Origin: Marinobacter fuscus
GTDB lineage: Bacteria > Pseudomonadota > Gammaproteobacteria > Pseudomonadales > Oleiphilaceae
Direction of reading: 5' to 3'
NCBI RefSeq assembly: GCF_003007675.1
Contig: NZ_PXNP01000097.1
Span: 1-64,000, forward strand
Length of the DNA: 64,000 nt
Below the pieces are notes generated by a model. The model saw only the letters and a program-made list of their open reading frames with translations, was not told the DNA's origin and searched no databases. This document shows positions 15,053-22,639 of this stretch, one piece after another. The number at the start of each line of letters is the position of its first letter. The stretch's first letter is position 1. Position numbers and translations under genes: made by a program.

Positions 15053-16054
15053 ATGAAAGCAACGTTCGCACGCCGTAGCCTGACCACCGCCATCGCCGGT
15101 GCCACTTCAGCTTTGCTTGCCGTGACAGCAGTGAATGCACAGGCAGCAAGAACCATTAACCTTGGCCATACGCTGTCTGACAGTTCCCACTATTCCGTGG
15201 GTGCCGATGCCTTTGAGGAAACTCTCGAGCGCCTCAGTGGCGGAGAGTTCGAAGTCGCCGAGCACCCTTCCGGCTCCTTGGGCGGGGAGCGGGCCATGAT
15301 CGAAGGCCTGCAGATTGGCACCGTTGATGTCGTGATTACGTCGACAGGTCCTTTGGGTAATTTCGTTCCGGAGAGTTATGTGCTTGACCTGCCATTTCTT
15401 TTCAAGAGTTACGAAGAGGCCCGTTGCGTTCTTGATGGCGAGATCGGCCAGGACCTGTTGAACAAGATGTCTGACCATAACCTGGTGGGCCTTGCCTGGT
15501 CGGAAAACGGCTTCCGCCACATGACCAACAGTGTTCGCCCTGTGACCAGCCCTGACGATGCCAAGGGGTTGAAGGTGCGTACCATGGAAAACAAGGTACA
15601 CATGGAGGCCTTCGAGCAGATGGGCGTTCATCCCACCCCAATGGCGTTCCCGGAAGTGTTTACCGCGTTGCAGCAGGGCACCGTTGATGGCCAGGAAAAT
15701 CCCATCACCGTGATCGTCGCCACGAAGTTCTGGGAAGTTCAGGATCACCTTTCGTTGACCGGACACGTCTATTCACCCGCCGCGGTGCTTGGCTCTCCGG
15801 TGCTCCTTGACAGTCTTACAGAAGAGGAGCGGAGTTGGTTCGAGCAGGCCGCCAAGGCATCCGCCGAAGCGACCCGTGAAGAAGTCTCCCGCCTGGAGCG
15901 CGACGGCGTGAAGCTGTTGCGTGAAAAAGGGATGACGGTCAAGACCGATATCAACAAGGCACCCTTCCAGGAGGCGGTCAAGCCCGCCTACAAGATCTAC
16001 ACAGATCAGTATGGAAGCGAGATGCTGGACCGCATTCGCGCCAGCGGCTGCTAA
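15053..16054 (+). CDS. dctP: TRAP transporter substrate-binding protein
   Basis: A 333-residue periplasmic solute receptor. It has a signal peptide of about 32 residues (twin Arg then a hydrophobic stretch ending VNAQA), followed by the mature DctP fold with GGERAMIEGLQIGTVDVVIT, LKVRTMENKVHMEAFEQMG (the Arg that pairs with substrate carboxylates) and FTALQQGTVDGQENP. It should deliver a sugar acid such as threonate or erythronate to the QM permease. ATG 15053 has GAGG 8 bp before it; the frame could start at 15026 but this would spoil the signal peptide. Hairpins flank the gene on both sides. Confidence 0.93.
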   Translation: MKATFARRSLTTAIAGATSALLAVTAVNAQAARTINLGHTLSDSSHYSVGADAFEETLERLSGGEFEVAEHPSGSLGGERAMIEGLQIGTVDVVITSTGPLGNFVPESYVLDLPFLFKSYEEARCVLDGEIGQDLLNKMSDHNLVGLAWSENGFRHMTNSVRPVTSPDDAKGLKVRTMENKVHMEAFEQMGVHPTPMAFPEVFTALQQGTVDGQENPITVIVATKFWEVQDHLSLTGHVYSPAAVLGSPVLLDSLTEEERSWFEQAAKASAEATREEVSRLERDGVKLLREKGMTVKTDINKAPFQEAVKPAYKIYTDQYGSEMLDRIRASGC

Positions 16055-16065
16055 ACCACCAATCC

Positions 16066-16102
16066 AATTCCCCGGTACCTGTCACGTTGACGGTGCGGGG
16101 AT
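16066..16102 (+). terminator. Intercistronic hairpin dctP-dctQ
   Basis: TCCCCG (16069-16074) pairs with CGGGGA (16096-16101), with an adjacent AAT/ATT extension and a weak T-rich tail. It probably lowers readthrough into the membrane subunits relative to the abundant binding protein; that is inference. Confidence 0.5.
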
Positions 16103-16111
16103 TGCTTTCTA

Positions 16112-16636
16112 ATGGTGGCCACGATGCTGCAACTTCTTTTTAGCATTGAACGCCAGACAACTCGATTGGCCCTTCTCGGTGCCGTCGTGATGCTGGTGAT
16201 TTCTGTGACCCTTGGTTTCTATCAGGTACTCACACGATTTGTTTTTGATGCGCCGTCGACCTGGTCTGAGGTGATTTCCCGCTCCACGATGATCTGGTGT
16301 GTCTTTCTTGGTGCCGCTCCGGGGTTCCGGGGTGGATTCATGATGTCCGTAGAGGTGATCTACAAGTTGGTGCCGGGGCGAAAACTGGTATGGGTTGAAC
16401 TCTTCATTGCAAGCTGCTGCGCACTGGTTCTATTGGTGCTGATCTACTTCGGGACGGCAATGGCAATCAGGGTGCAATCACAAATGCTCGCGGGGCTTGG
16501 CATTTCCATCGCCTGGGCATATGCCGCGATGCCCGTGGGTGCCGGTTTTACTCTGATCGCCGTTGTGACTCGACTGATTGCCCAAATAAGGGGCCAGGAG
16601 TCTATTGGCCCTGTCCACGGGGGGGACCCGGTATGA
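16112..16636 (+). CDS. dctQ: TRAP transporter small permease subunit
   Basis: A 174-residue inner-membrane protein with four hydrophobic segments (about residues 18-40, 58-76, 95-117 and 133-155) and the family motif FYQVLTRFVFDAPSTWSEV followed by FLGAAPGFRGG. DctQ pairs with DctM to form the sodium-driven TRAP permease. The start could be ATG 16112 or 16124. Its stop overlaps dctM by ATGA at 16633, showing translational coupling. Confidence 0.9.
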   Translation: MVATMLQLLFSIERQTTRLALLGAVVMLVISVTLGFYQVLTRFVFDAPSTWSEVISRSTMIWCVFLGAAPGFRGGFMMSVEVIYKLVPGRKLVWVELFIASCCALVLLVLIYFGTAMAIRVQSQMLAGLGISIAWAYAAMPVGAGFTLIAVVTRLIAQIRGQESIGPVHGGDPV

Positions 16637-17907
16637 ATGCTGCTATTGGCCTGTCACTGATCATACTTTTCAGTCTGGGCGTTCCTATTGCCATTTCGAT
16701 TGTGCTGGCATCCATCATCGGCATTGAGTTTTTTTCCCCTCTGCCGCTGTTGCTGGTTCCCCAGCAAATGTTTGTCGGTATCGACAGCTTTCCGTTGATG
16801 GCGATTCCGTTTTTCATTCTGGCGGGCAATCTGATGTCCGCGGGCGGTATCTCCAGAAGGCTAGTGGATCTTGCCAAATCCATGGTCGGCGGCCTTCAGG
16901 GCGGTCTTGCCATGACCTGCGTTCTGACCTGCATGATGTTTGCAGCGGTGTCCGGGTCCAGCGTGGCAACAACCTTTGCAATTGGCTCAATTCTTATTCC
17001 CGCCATGGTCAAGCATGACTATCCGCGCCCACTGGCTGCGTCGATCCAGGCTTCGTCGGCTGAACTGGGCGTTCTGATCCCGCCTTCCATTCCTCTGATT
17101 CTCTACGGCGTGAGCACGGATACCTCCATTGGAAAGCTCTTCATTGCCGGTATCGGCCCGGGGCTTCTGATTGGTGGCGCGTTACTGCTGTTCCTTTTCC
17201 TGTTCTGCAAGAAACGCGGGTATGGATTGCGAGACAGAGAGGATCGTCATGACTTTATGACCGCCTTCAAGCGCGCATGGGCGGCTTTGCTGATGCCGGT
17301 CGTTGTTATTGGCGGTATTTACGGTGGTGTGTTTACGCCCACTGAGGCTTCTGCAGTGGCGGTCGTTTACGCCCTGATCGTTGGGGGACTGGTATATCGG
17401 GAACTGCCAATGGCTGAACTGTTCCCGATTTTTCGGGAAAGTGTCATATCAACGGCAGCTGTGATGCTGATCATTGCGGCGGCGGCGCTGTTCAGCTTCC
17501 TGATCAGCCGTTCTGGGCTGCCGGGTGAAGTTGCTGCATGGGTGACTCAAATTTTTGAGAGCCCTATTGCCTTTTTGCTGGCGGTTAACGTGATGCTGTT
17601 AATCGTCGGTATGTTTATTGAGACGTCGGCAGCAATTCTGGTGCTGGCGCCAATATTTACCCCCATCGCAATCCAGTACGGTATCGACCCGGTTCATTTT
17701 GGCCTGATCGTTGTTGTGAATCTGGCGCTTGGGATGTTCACACCGCCGTTGGGGGTCAATCTGTTTGCAGCGTGTGCCGTCGCGAAACTGTCTATTGATC
17801 AGCTACTACCCTGGTTGATGCGGTTTGTGCTCGTAGTATTGGCATGCCTCCTTGCCATCACCTATATGCCCTGGATCTCTATGGGGCTTGTGGACCTTCT
17901 GTACTGA
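16633..17907 (+). CDS. dctM: TRAP transporter large permease subunit
   Basis: A 424-residue protein with about twelve membrane segments. Signatures of the DctM family include MFVGIDSFPLMAIPFFILAG, MMFAAVSGSSVATTFAIGSI and ELGVLIPPSIPLILYGV, with the second-half counterparts EASAVAVVYALIVG and FTPPLGVNLFAACAVAKL. It carries the substrate with sodium ions. It overlaps dctQ by 4 bp. The next gene starts 22 bp later, so the operon continues. Confidence 0.95.
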   Translation: MNAAIGLSLIILFSLGVPIAISIVLASIIGIEFFSPLPLLLVPQQMFVGIDSFPLMAIPFFILAGNLMSAGGISRRLVDLAKSMVGGLQGGLAMTCVLTCMMFAAVSGSSVATTFAIGSILIPAMVKHDYPRPLAASIQASSAELGVLIPPSIPLILYGVSTDTSIGKLFIAGIGPGLLIGGALLLFLFLFCKKRGYGLRDREDRHDFMTAFKRAWAALLMPVVVIGGIYGGVFTPTEASAVAVVYALIVGGLVYRELPMAELFPIFRESVISTAAVMLIIAAAALFSFLISRSGLPGEVAAWVTQIFESPIAFLLAVNVMLLIVGMFIETSAAILVLAPIFTPIAIQYGIDPVHFGLIVVVNLALGMFTPPLGVNLFAACAVAKLSIDQLLPWLMRFVLVVLACLLAITYMPWISMGLVDLLY

Positions 17908-17929
17908 TCGCTAACCATGGAGGCCGGAC

Positions 17930-19378
17930 ATGCTTTCGTTACCCGATATGCCAACAGAAAAAGCATTGATTGGCGGTGAATGGGTCGCCACCCGCTCCAC
18001 GCTCACGGTTGAGGCGCCCTCCTACGGAGAACCCATCGGCCAGATTGCCAGGTGTGGGGCTGGTGAAGTTGACGCCGCGGTCCGCGCGGCTTCGGGCGCA
18101 CTCACTGGCTGGTTGACGTGGACAGCGCGTTCACGTGGCCAGTGGCTCCTGGACTTTGCCCAGGAGATTGAACGAAACGAGGAGCAGTTGTCGGCCCTGG
18201 AGTGTGCCGATACTGGCAAACCGATGTCTCAGGCTCGGGGAGACATAAAGGCGTGTGCCCGCTACTTCCGTTTCTATGCCGGCGCCGCCGATAAACTCCA
18301 TGGGGAAACAATCCCTTTCGAAAGTGGCTTTTCGGTCATGACGTTGCGGGAGCCTTTCGGAGTGTGCGCGCAGATTATCCCCTGGAATTATCCGGCGCAG
18401 ATTTTCGGGCGTTGCGTTGCCGCATCCCTGGCGGCGGGTAACACGGTTGTGGTCAAACCGGCCGAAGATGCCTGTCTGAGCGTGTTGCGACTGGCTGAAC
18501 TGGCGATGGAGTGCGGTCTTCCTGCGGGCGTGCTCAATGTTGTTCCCGGGCTTGGGCGCGAGGCTGGCGCTGCCTTGGCGGCTCATCCACGGATTGACCA
18601 TCTGTCGTTCACCGGCTCACCGGAGACGGGCACCCTGGTGACTCAGGCGGCGGCCAGGCACCACGTGCCCGTTACCCTTGAGCTGGGTGGTAAGTCGCCA
18701 CAGATCGTGTTTGCCGATACCGATATTGAGGCAGCACTTGAGGCAGTCGTAAGAGGCATTGTTCAGAACGCGGGCCAGACCTGTTCAGCGGGTAGCCGAT
18801 TGCTTATCGACGACGCGGTGGCGGATCAATTTCTTGATCGCCTTGCTGAGCGCTTTTTCGCATTGCGCTGTGATGTCGGTGAGGCCGATGCGGATTGCGG
18901 CCCCTTGATCAATGCACGGCAAAAATCCGTGCTGGAATCGAGGCTTGAGGCGGCGCTTTCCAGTGGTGTACGAGTTCTTGCGAAAGGCAGGCTGGCCGAT
19001 ACGGCACCAGGAGCAGGACATTTTGTAGAGCCGCAGGTTCTGGTTGATATTCCTGAGGGCCATGAACTGTTGAGGGAGGAGTTGTTCGGACCTGTGCTGG
19101 TTGTACAGCGTTTCCGGTCTGAGGACGAGGCCCTTGCGTTGGCCAACGAAACGGACTTTGGCTTGTGCGCGGGCGTGTGGACGACGGACGGCGGGCGGCA
19201 ATGGCGCCTGGCTAGACAGCTTCGATGTGGGCAGGTGTTTATCAATAATTACGGTGCCGGTGGTGGCATAGAGCTGCCTTTCGGCGGGGTCGGGCGTTCG
19301 GGCCATGGTCGCGAGAAAGGTTTTGAGGGATTGCGCAGCTTCACCCGCATTAAAACGGTCGCAGTTCGGCATGGCTAA
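17930..19378 (+). CDS. NAD(P)-dependent aldehyde dehydrogenase
   Basis: A 482-residue ALDH superfamily enzyme. It has IIPWNYP in the cofactor domain (near 150), the general-base Glu in TLELGGKSPQIV (near 250), the nucleophilic Cys in NAGQTCSAGSR (near 285) and PFGGVGRSGHGREKG near the C-terminus. It resembles the betaine-aldehyde/gamma-aminobutyraldehyde branch. It is not part of the known threonate route. Inside this operon it may oxidise a four-carbon or shorter sugar aldehyde to the acid that enters the pathway. ATG 17930 follows GGAGG at 17920-17924. Confidence 0.88.
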   Translation: MLSLPDMPTEKALIGGEWVATRSTLTVEAPSYGEPIGQIARCGAGEVDAAVRAASGALTGWLTWTARSRGQWLLDFAQEIERNEEQLSALECADTGKPMSQARGDIKACARYFRFYAGAADKLHGETIPFESGFSVMTLREPFGVCAQIIPWNYPAQIFGRCVAASLAAGNTVVVKPAEDACLSVLRLAELAMECGLPAGVLNVVPGLGREAGAALAAHPRIDHLSFTGSPETGTLVTQAAARHHVPVTLELGGKSPQIVFADTDIEAALEAVVRGIVQNAGQTCSAGSRLLIDDAVADQFLDRLAERFFALRCDVGEADADCGPLINARQKSVLESRLEAALSSGVRVLAKGRLADTAPGAGHFVEPQVLVDIPEGHELLREELFGPVLVVQRFRSEDEALALANETDFGLCAGVWTTDGGRQWRLARQLRCGQVFINNYGAGGGIELPFGGVGRSGHGREKGFEGLRSFTRIKTVAVRHG

Positions 19379-19408
19379 CCATCAAATCGCTGTTTGGGAG
19401 AGAGCATA

Positions 19409-20281
19409 ATGTCGCATAGGGACAGAGTCGGAGTTATTGGTGTTGGCCTGATGGGCCATGGTATCGCGCGGAACCTTCAACGGGCAGGGTATCCCCTGAG
19501 TTTTCTTGAGCATCCTGGCAATCAACCCGCTGAGGATCTGGTGTCTGCGGGAGCCACGCCTCTGAAAAGTGCTGGTGAGGTGGCCCGGCATTCTGACATC
19601 GTTATCCTGTGCGTGACCGGCTCACCTCAGGTCAAGGCGGTGCTCTTTGAGTCTGGGGGTGTGTTGGAGGGGCTGCGCCCGGGAACCATAGTAATTGATT
19701 GTTCCACAGCGTTGCCCAGCTCGACAGCAGAGGTTGCCAGGCGGGTTAATGAAGCTGGCGGACGGTTCATGGACGCCGCCATGACCCGGACGCCCAAGGA
19801 AGCGGAAGAAGGGCGACTTAATCTGATCGTTGGCGCGCCTGATGCCCTGTTCTCGGAAACATTGCCGTTGCTTCAGAGTTTCGCGGAAACCATTACCCAT
19901 GCCGGTGGTGTGGGAGCAGGGCACACTCTGAAACTTGTGCATAACTTCGTGTCGCTGGGTTTTTCGGCGGTTCTTTCCGAGGCGGTCGCGGCGTCTCGCA
20001 AGGCGGGTATTGACGACGAATCTCTGCTTTCCGTTCTCGGCAATGGTGGAGGCGGTGGTGTGATTCTGGAGAGATTGCGGCCCTATATCGAACGGAATGA
20101 TCCGTCAGGTTTCCGGTTCAGCATTGCCAATGCAAATAAGGACGTCGGTTACTATCGGGCCATGCTTGAAGATTTAAAAAGCGCAAGAGCCATTGCGGAT
20201 ACGGTTGGCGAGCTCTACGGCTCCATCGATGAACAGGATGCCACCGTTCCGGAATTGATCAGACTTCTGCAAAAGAATTAA
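19409..20281 (+). CDS. Beta-hydroxyacid dehydrogenase, second in operon
   Basis: A 290-residue HIBADH-family enzyme with a Rossmann motif GVIGVGLMGHGIARNL, a substrate loop reading MDAAMTRTPKEAEEGRLNLI in place of the usual DAPVSGG, and catalytic Lys in GAGHTLKLVHNFVSLG. The altered loop suggests a different substrate from LtnD. ATG 19409 has GGGAGAGA just upstream. It is the last gene of the run, 30 bp after the aldehyde dehydrogenase. Plausible roles are tartronate semialdehyde reductase-like or a dehydrogenase for another tetronate stereoisomer; neither is proven. Confidence 0.8.
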   Translation: MSHRDRVGVIGVGLMGHGIARNLQRAGYPLSFLEHPGNQPAEDLVSAGATPLKSAGEVARHSDIVILCVTGSPQVKAVLFESGGVLEGLRPGTIVIDCSTALPSSTAEVARRVNEAGGRFMDAAMTRTPKEAEEGRLNLIVGAPDALFSETLPLLQSFAETITHAGGVGAGHTLKLVHNFVSLGFSAVLSEAVAASRKAGIDDESLLSVLGNGGGGGVILERLRPYIERNDPSGFRFSIANANKDVGYYRAMLEDLKSARAIADTVGELYGSIDEQDATVPELIRLLQKN

Positions 20282-20561
20282 TGTCGCTTTGATCGAATAG
20301 ATGGGGTAGCCCTCATATGCTATGACTGTCTACTGCACCGGCGTAAGTCCAAAATGGACTTACGCCGATACGCATGACAATCCCTTTCCTCAAAGCGAGG
20401 CCTTCAGACTTCAAGCTGAATGTCCGCTTTGCGACCTTTGCGCACCTTGTTTCCGAATAGCCTTAGTAAACAACTCGCTGAAAAGTCGAGCAGTTCCTGA
20501 CATTCCGGACACCGGGATTTAGTTACAGCACGTACGCCGGACAACCGCAACATCGTTAAAA
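20282..20561. other. Non-coding gap after the catabolic operon
   Basis: No gene is supported. It contains the perfect hairpin at 20339-20367 and, at 20416-20437, a 22-base stretch shared with 6848-6869 with one difference. The region ends at the terminator of tRNA-Ser. Confidence 0.5.
20339..20367. repeat. Perfect 12-bp inverted repeat
   Basis: CGGCGTAAGTCC (20339-20350) and GGACTTACGCCG (20356-20367) pair fully around a 5-base loop. No T-run follows on either strand, so it is not a standard intrinsic terminator. It lies 58 bp after the last catabolic gene and could protect the mRNA 3' end or be part of a mobile-element terminus. Confidence 0.6.
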
Positions 20562-20563
20562 CG

Positions 20564-20592
20564 AAAAAACCCCAGCATCTCTGCTGGGGTTT
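20564..20592 (-). terminator. Intrinsic terminator of tRNA-Ser
   Basis: On the minus strand, CCCCAGCA (read from 20589) pairs with TGCTGGGG, followed by six T (20569 to 20564). It lies directly after the tRNA 3' end. Confidence 0.85.
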
Positions 20593-20594
20593 TA

Positions 20595-20685
20595 TATTGG
20601 CGGAGAGGGAGGGATTCGAACCCTCGATACGCTATTAACGTATACACACTTTCCAGGCGTGCGCCTTCAGCCACTCGGCCACCTC
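20595..20685 (-). tRNA. tRNA-Ser(GGA)
   Basis: The 91-nt gene folds as a class II tRNA: acceptor GGAGAGG with CCTCTCC, then discriminator G and an encoded CCA; D-arm GCCGAGTGGCTGAAGGC; anticodon loop CTGGAAA with anticodon GGA; a long variable arm; and T-arm GAGGGTTCGAATCCCTC. It decodes UCC and UCU serine codons. Its 3' end reappears in decayed form at 2929-2942, so this gene is a candidate integration site. Confidence 0.97.
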
Positions 20686-20899
20686 TCCAATAAACTGTTT
20701 CAAATCAGCTACGTTGTCGCTCATTTGAGGGCGCAAACTTTAATGGTTTTCTGAGGGCTTGGCAACTCCTTGTGGTGCTTTCCGGTAAATTTTTTTGTTT
20801 TTGGTGTTTTTCTGATCACTAAACCAACAGGCAGCCCAAAAGCTTGGGCGAATAATCTATCCTGATAGCAATTACATCCAAGTCTCGGGGAGAATACGA

Positions 20900-21430
20900 A
20901 TGCTGATGAAGGCGGAACAATCCACACTTTTGCTTGTTGATGTCCAGGAACGCTTGATGCCTGCGATCAGTCAGAGGGCCGAGGTGGCGGATCGCTGCGT
21001 AACGTTGGCGACTGTGGCCGGTTTGCTTGGTGTGCCCGTGGTGGCCACCGAACAGGTGCCGGACAAACTCGGCCCGAATGTGGAAGGCATCAAAGAGTTG
21101 TCGGATGTAACGCTTTCCAAACACCATTTTGATGCCTGCCCGGACGGCCTGATCGAGGAATTACCAGAGGGGCGCCAGCATATTGTCATCGGCGGCTGTG
21201 AAACCCACGTATGTATGCTGCAAACTGCGCTCAGCCTGCTGGATGCTGGCTACAAGGTATGGGTGGTGGCAGATGCTACCGGTTCCCGAAATGACTTTGA
21301 CCGGGATGTCGCGCTCGATCGTTTGCATCAAAGCGGGGCCCGCATTGTGACCACAGAAATGGTCGCGTTTGAGTGGATGGTGCACTGTAAGCACCCTCGC
21401 TTCCGGGATATTCAGGCATTGATCAAGTAA
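20900..21430 (+). CDS. Isochorismatase-family hydrolase
   Basis: A 176-residue cysteine hydrolase with the catalytic triad of the family: Asp in LLVDVQERL (near 14), Lys in LSKHHFDAC (near 73) and Cys in GGCETHVCMLQTAL (near 102-106, the second Cys being the likely nucleophile). It resembles the YcaC-like branch, which is cytosolic with unsettled substrates. ATG 20900 has GGGGAG about 10 bp upstream. It is monocistronic, just outside the proposed island. Calling it an isochorismatase proper would overstate the evidence. Confidence 0.88.
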   Translation: MLMKAEQSTLLLVDVQERLMPAISQRAEVADRCVTLATVAGLLGVPVVATEQVPDKLGPNVEGIKELSDVTLSKHHFDACPDGLIEELPEGRQHIVIGGCETHVCMLQTALSLLDAGYKVWVVADATGSRNDFDRDVALDRLHQSGARIVTTEMVAFEWMVHCKHPRFRDIQALIK

Positions 21431-21574
21431 GCGGCCAGGGGCTCTGCTGCACCCACAGAAAAACTGCCTTATGAGGAACCAGGTATTCACTGCGCACCAC
21501 TTTGTAGCATTCACGCAGAGTGAGTGTGGTTGGTTCCCTGCCCGCTTCCAGTCGAAATTTATGAATGGTTTTAG

Positions 21575-21745
21575 TTACCGATGCTTACGAGTAAACAAAC
21601 GCCCGTTAATAGCGTCTTCTAGAGACGCCAACTGGCCACTGAGAGTTTGCGGCGTCAGATCCAGGACTTCACTGGCGTTGGTGATAGACCCTTCCCTGCT
21701 GATCACCCAGAAGTAATACAGATGACGCAGGCTCAGGTTATCCAT
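21575..21745 (-). pseudogene. NhaR-like LysR regulator, N-terminal fragment
   Basis: The 56-residue frame MDNLSLRHLYYFWVISREGS, then SEVLDLTPQTLSGQLASLED and GRLFTRKHR, ends in TAA. This is the helix-turn-helix of an NhaR-type LysR regulator (compare HLYYFW and LTPQT). The dimerisation helix and effector domain are missing, and nothing recognisable follows downstream. A GGGGAGG sits before the ATG, so a short peptide could be made, but it is most likely a truncated gene. Its start lies about 30 bp after the cheR stop. Confidence 0.75.
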
Positions 21746-21775
21746 CCGGGCCAGCCTCCCCAGCAGCCTGAGCAA

Positions 21776-22603
21776 CTATTTTTTACGGTAAATAATGCCC
21801 GGATGGCACTGCACCATCTCGTAAAGATCCGGCAGCCCGTTCAGAGACTCCGACGCACCCAGAATCAAATAGCCGCCGGGGTTCAGCGAGGCGTGTAGCT
21901 TGGTAAGAATGTCTTTCTTCAGATCTGCCGAAAAGTAGATCAGCACGTTGCGGCACATAATGATGTCAAACTTGCCCAGCATGTAACGCTCAAGCAGGTT
22001 CAGCTCTTTGAAGTCCACCATAGACTTGATCTGCGGGCGAATCTGCCAGCCGCCATTCTGCGAGGGCGTGAAAAACAGCTTCTGCCGTTCCGCTGACAAA
22101 CCACGCCCAATCGCGATCATTTCATATTCGCCTTTGCGGGCCACTTCAAGAACGCTTTTCGATATGTCTGTCGCGGTAATCTTCACGTCCCTTAATTTTC
22201 CGGGCCGGCTTCTTCGGAATTCCTCGATCACCATCGCGACGGAATAAGGCTCCTGGCCGGTAGAACAAGCCGCAGACCATATTCGCAACGGCTGCATGGA
22301 GTTGCGCTCAGCGAACTCCGGCAGTAATTTGTCCTGAAGGATCCGGAATGGGTGATTGTCCCGAAACCAGAGGGTTTCGTTGGTCGTCATGGCATCGATC
22401 ACGACCTCCCGCAAGCTGGCGCGCCCCGGTTGCTTCAAGCGTGCCAGCAAATCCCCCAGGGAATTGAGGCTGTTCTCTTCGAGAATCCGCCGCAACCGGC
22501 TCTTTACCAGGTATTGCTTGTTATCCCCTAACAGAATGCCGCAGGCATCCTGCAGGAATGTCTTGAAGGTTTCGTATTCCTGTGGGGTTATTTCAGCTTT
22601 CAT
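21776..22603 (-). CDS. cheR: Chemotaxis protein methyltransferase CheR
   Basis: The 275-residue enzyme methylates glutamates on chemoreceptors using S-adenosylmethionine. The N-terminal CheR helical domain has CGILLGDNKQYLVKSRL; the SAM-binding domain has TTNETLWFRDNHPF, IWSAACSTGQEPYSVAM, ITATDISKSVLEVARKGEY and FDIIMCRNVLIYF. Length and motifs are normal. It follows cheV by 36 bp on the same strand, a common pair in polar flagellated gammaproteobacteria. ATG 22603 is 15 bp upstream of the first conserved residue. Confidence 0.96.
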   Translation of the reverse strand: MKAEITPQEYETFKTFLQDACGILLGDNKQYLVKSRLRRILEENSLNSLGDLLARLKQPGRASLREVVIDAMTTNETLWFRDNHPFRILQDKLLPEFAERNSMQPLRIWSAACSTGQEPYSVAMVIEEFRRSRPGKLRDVKITATDISKSVLEVARKGEYEMIAIGRGLSAERQKLFFTPSQNGGWQIRPQIKSMVDFKELNLLERYMLGKFDIIMCRNVLIYFSADLKKDILTKLHASLNPGGYLILGASESLNGLPDLYEMVQCHPGIIYRKK

Positions 22604-22639
22604 TGGATCTCTGCTTTGGGTAAAACCGATGACTGAAAA

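Noticed and set aside
20900-21430. Isochorismatase of siderophore synthesis
   Set aside because: No siderophore genes nearby and the protein belongs to the broad cysteine hydrolase family; only the family is claimed.
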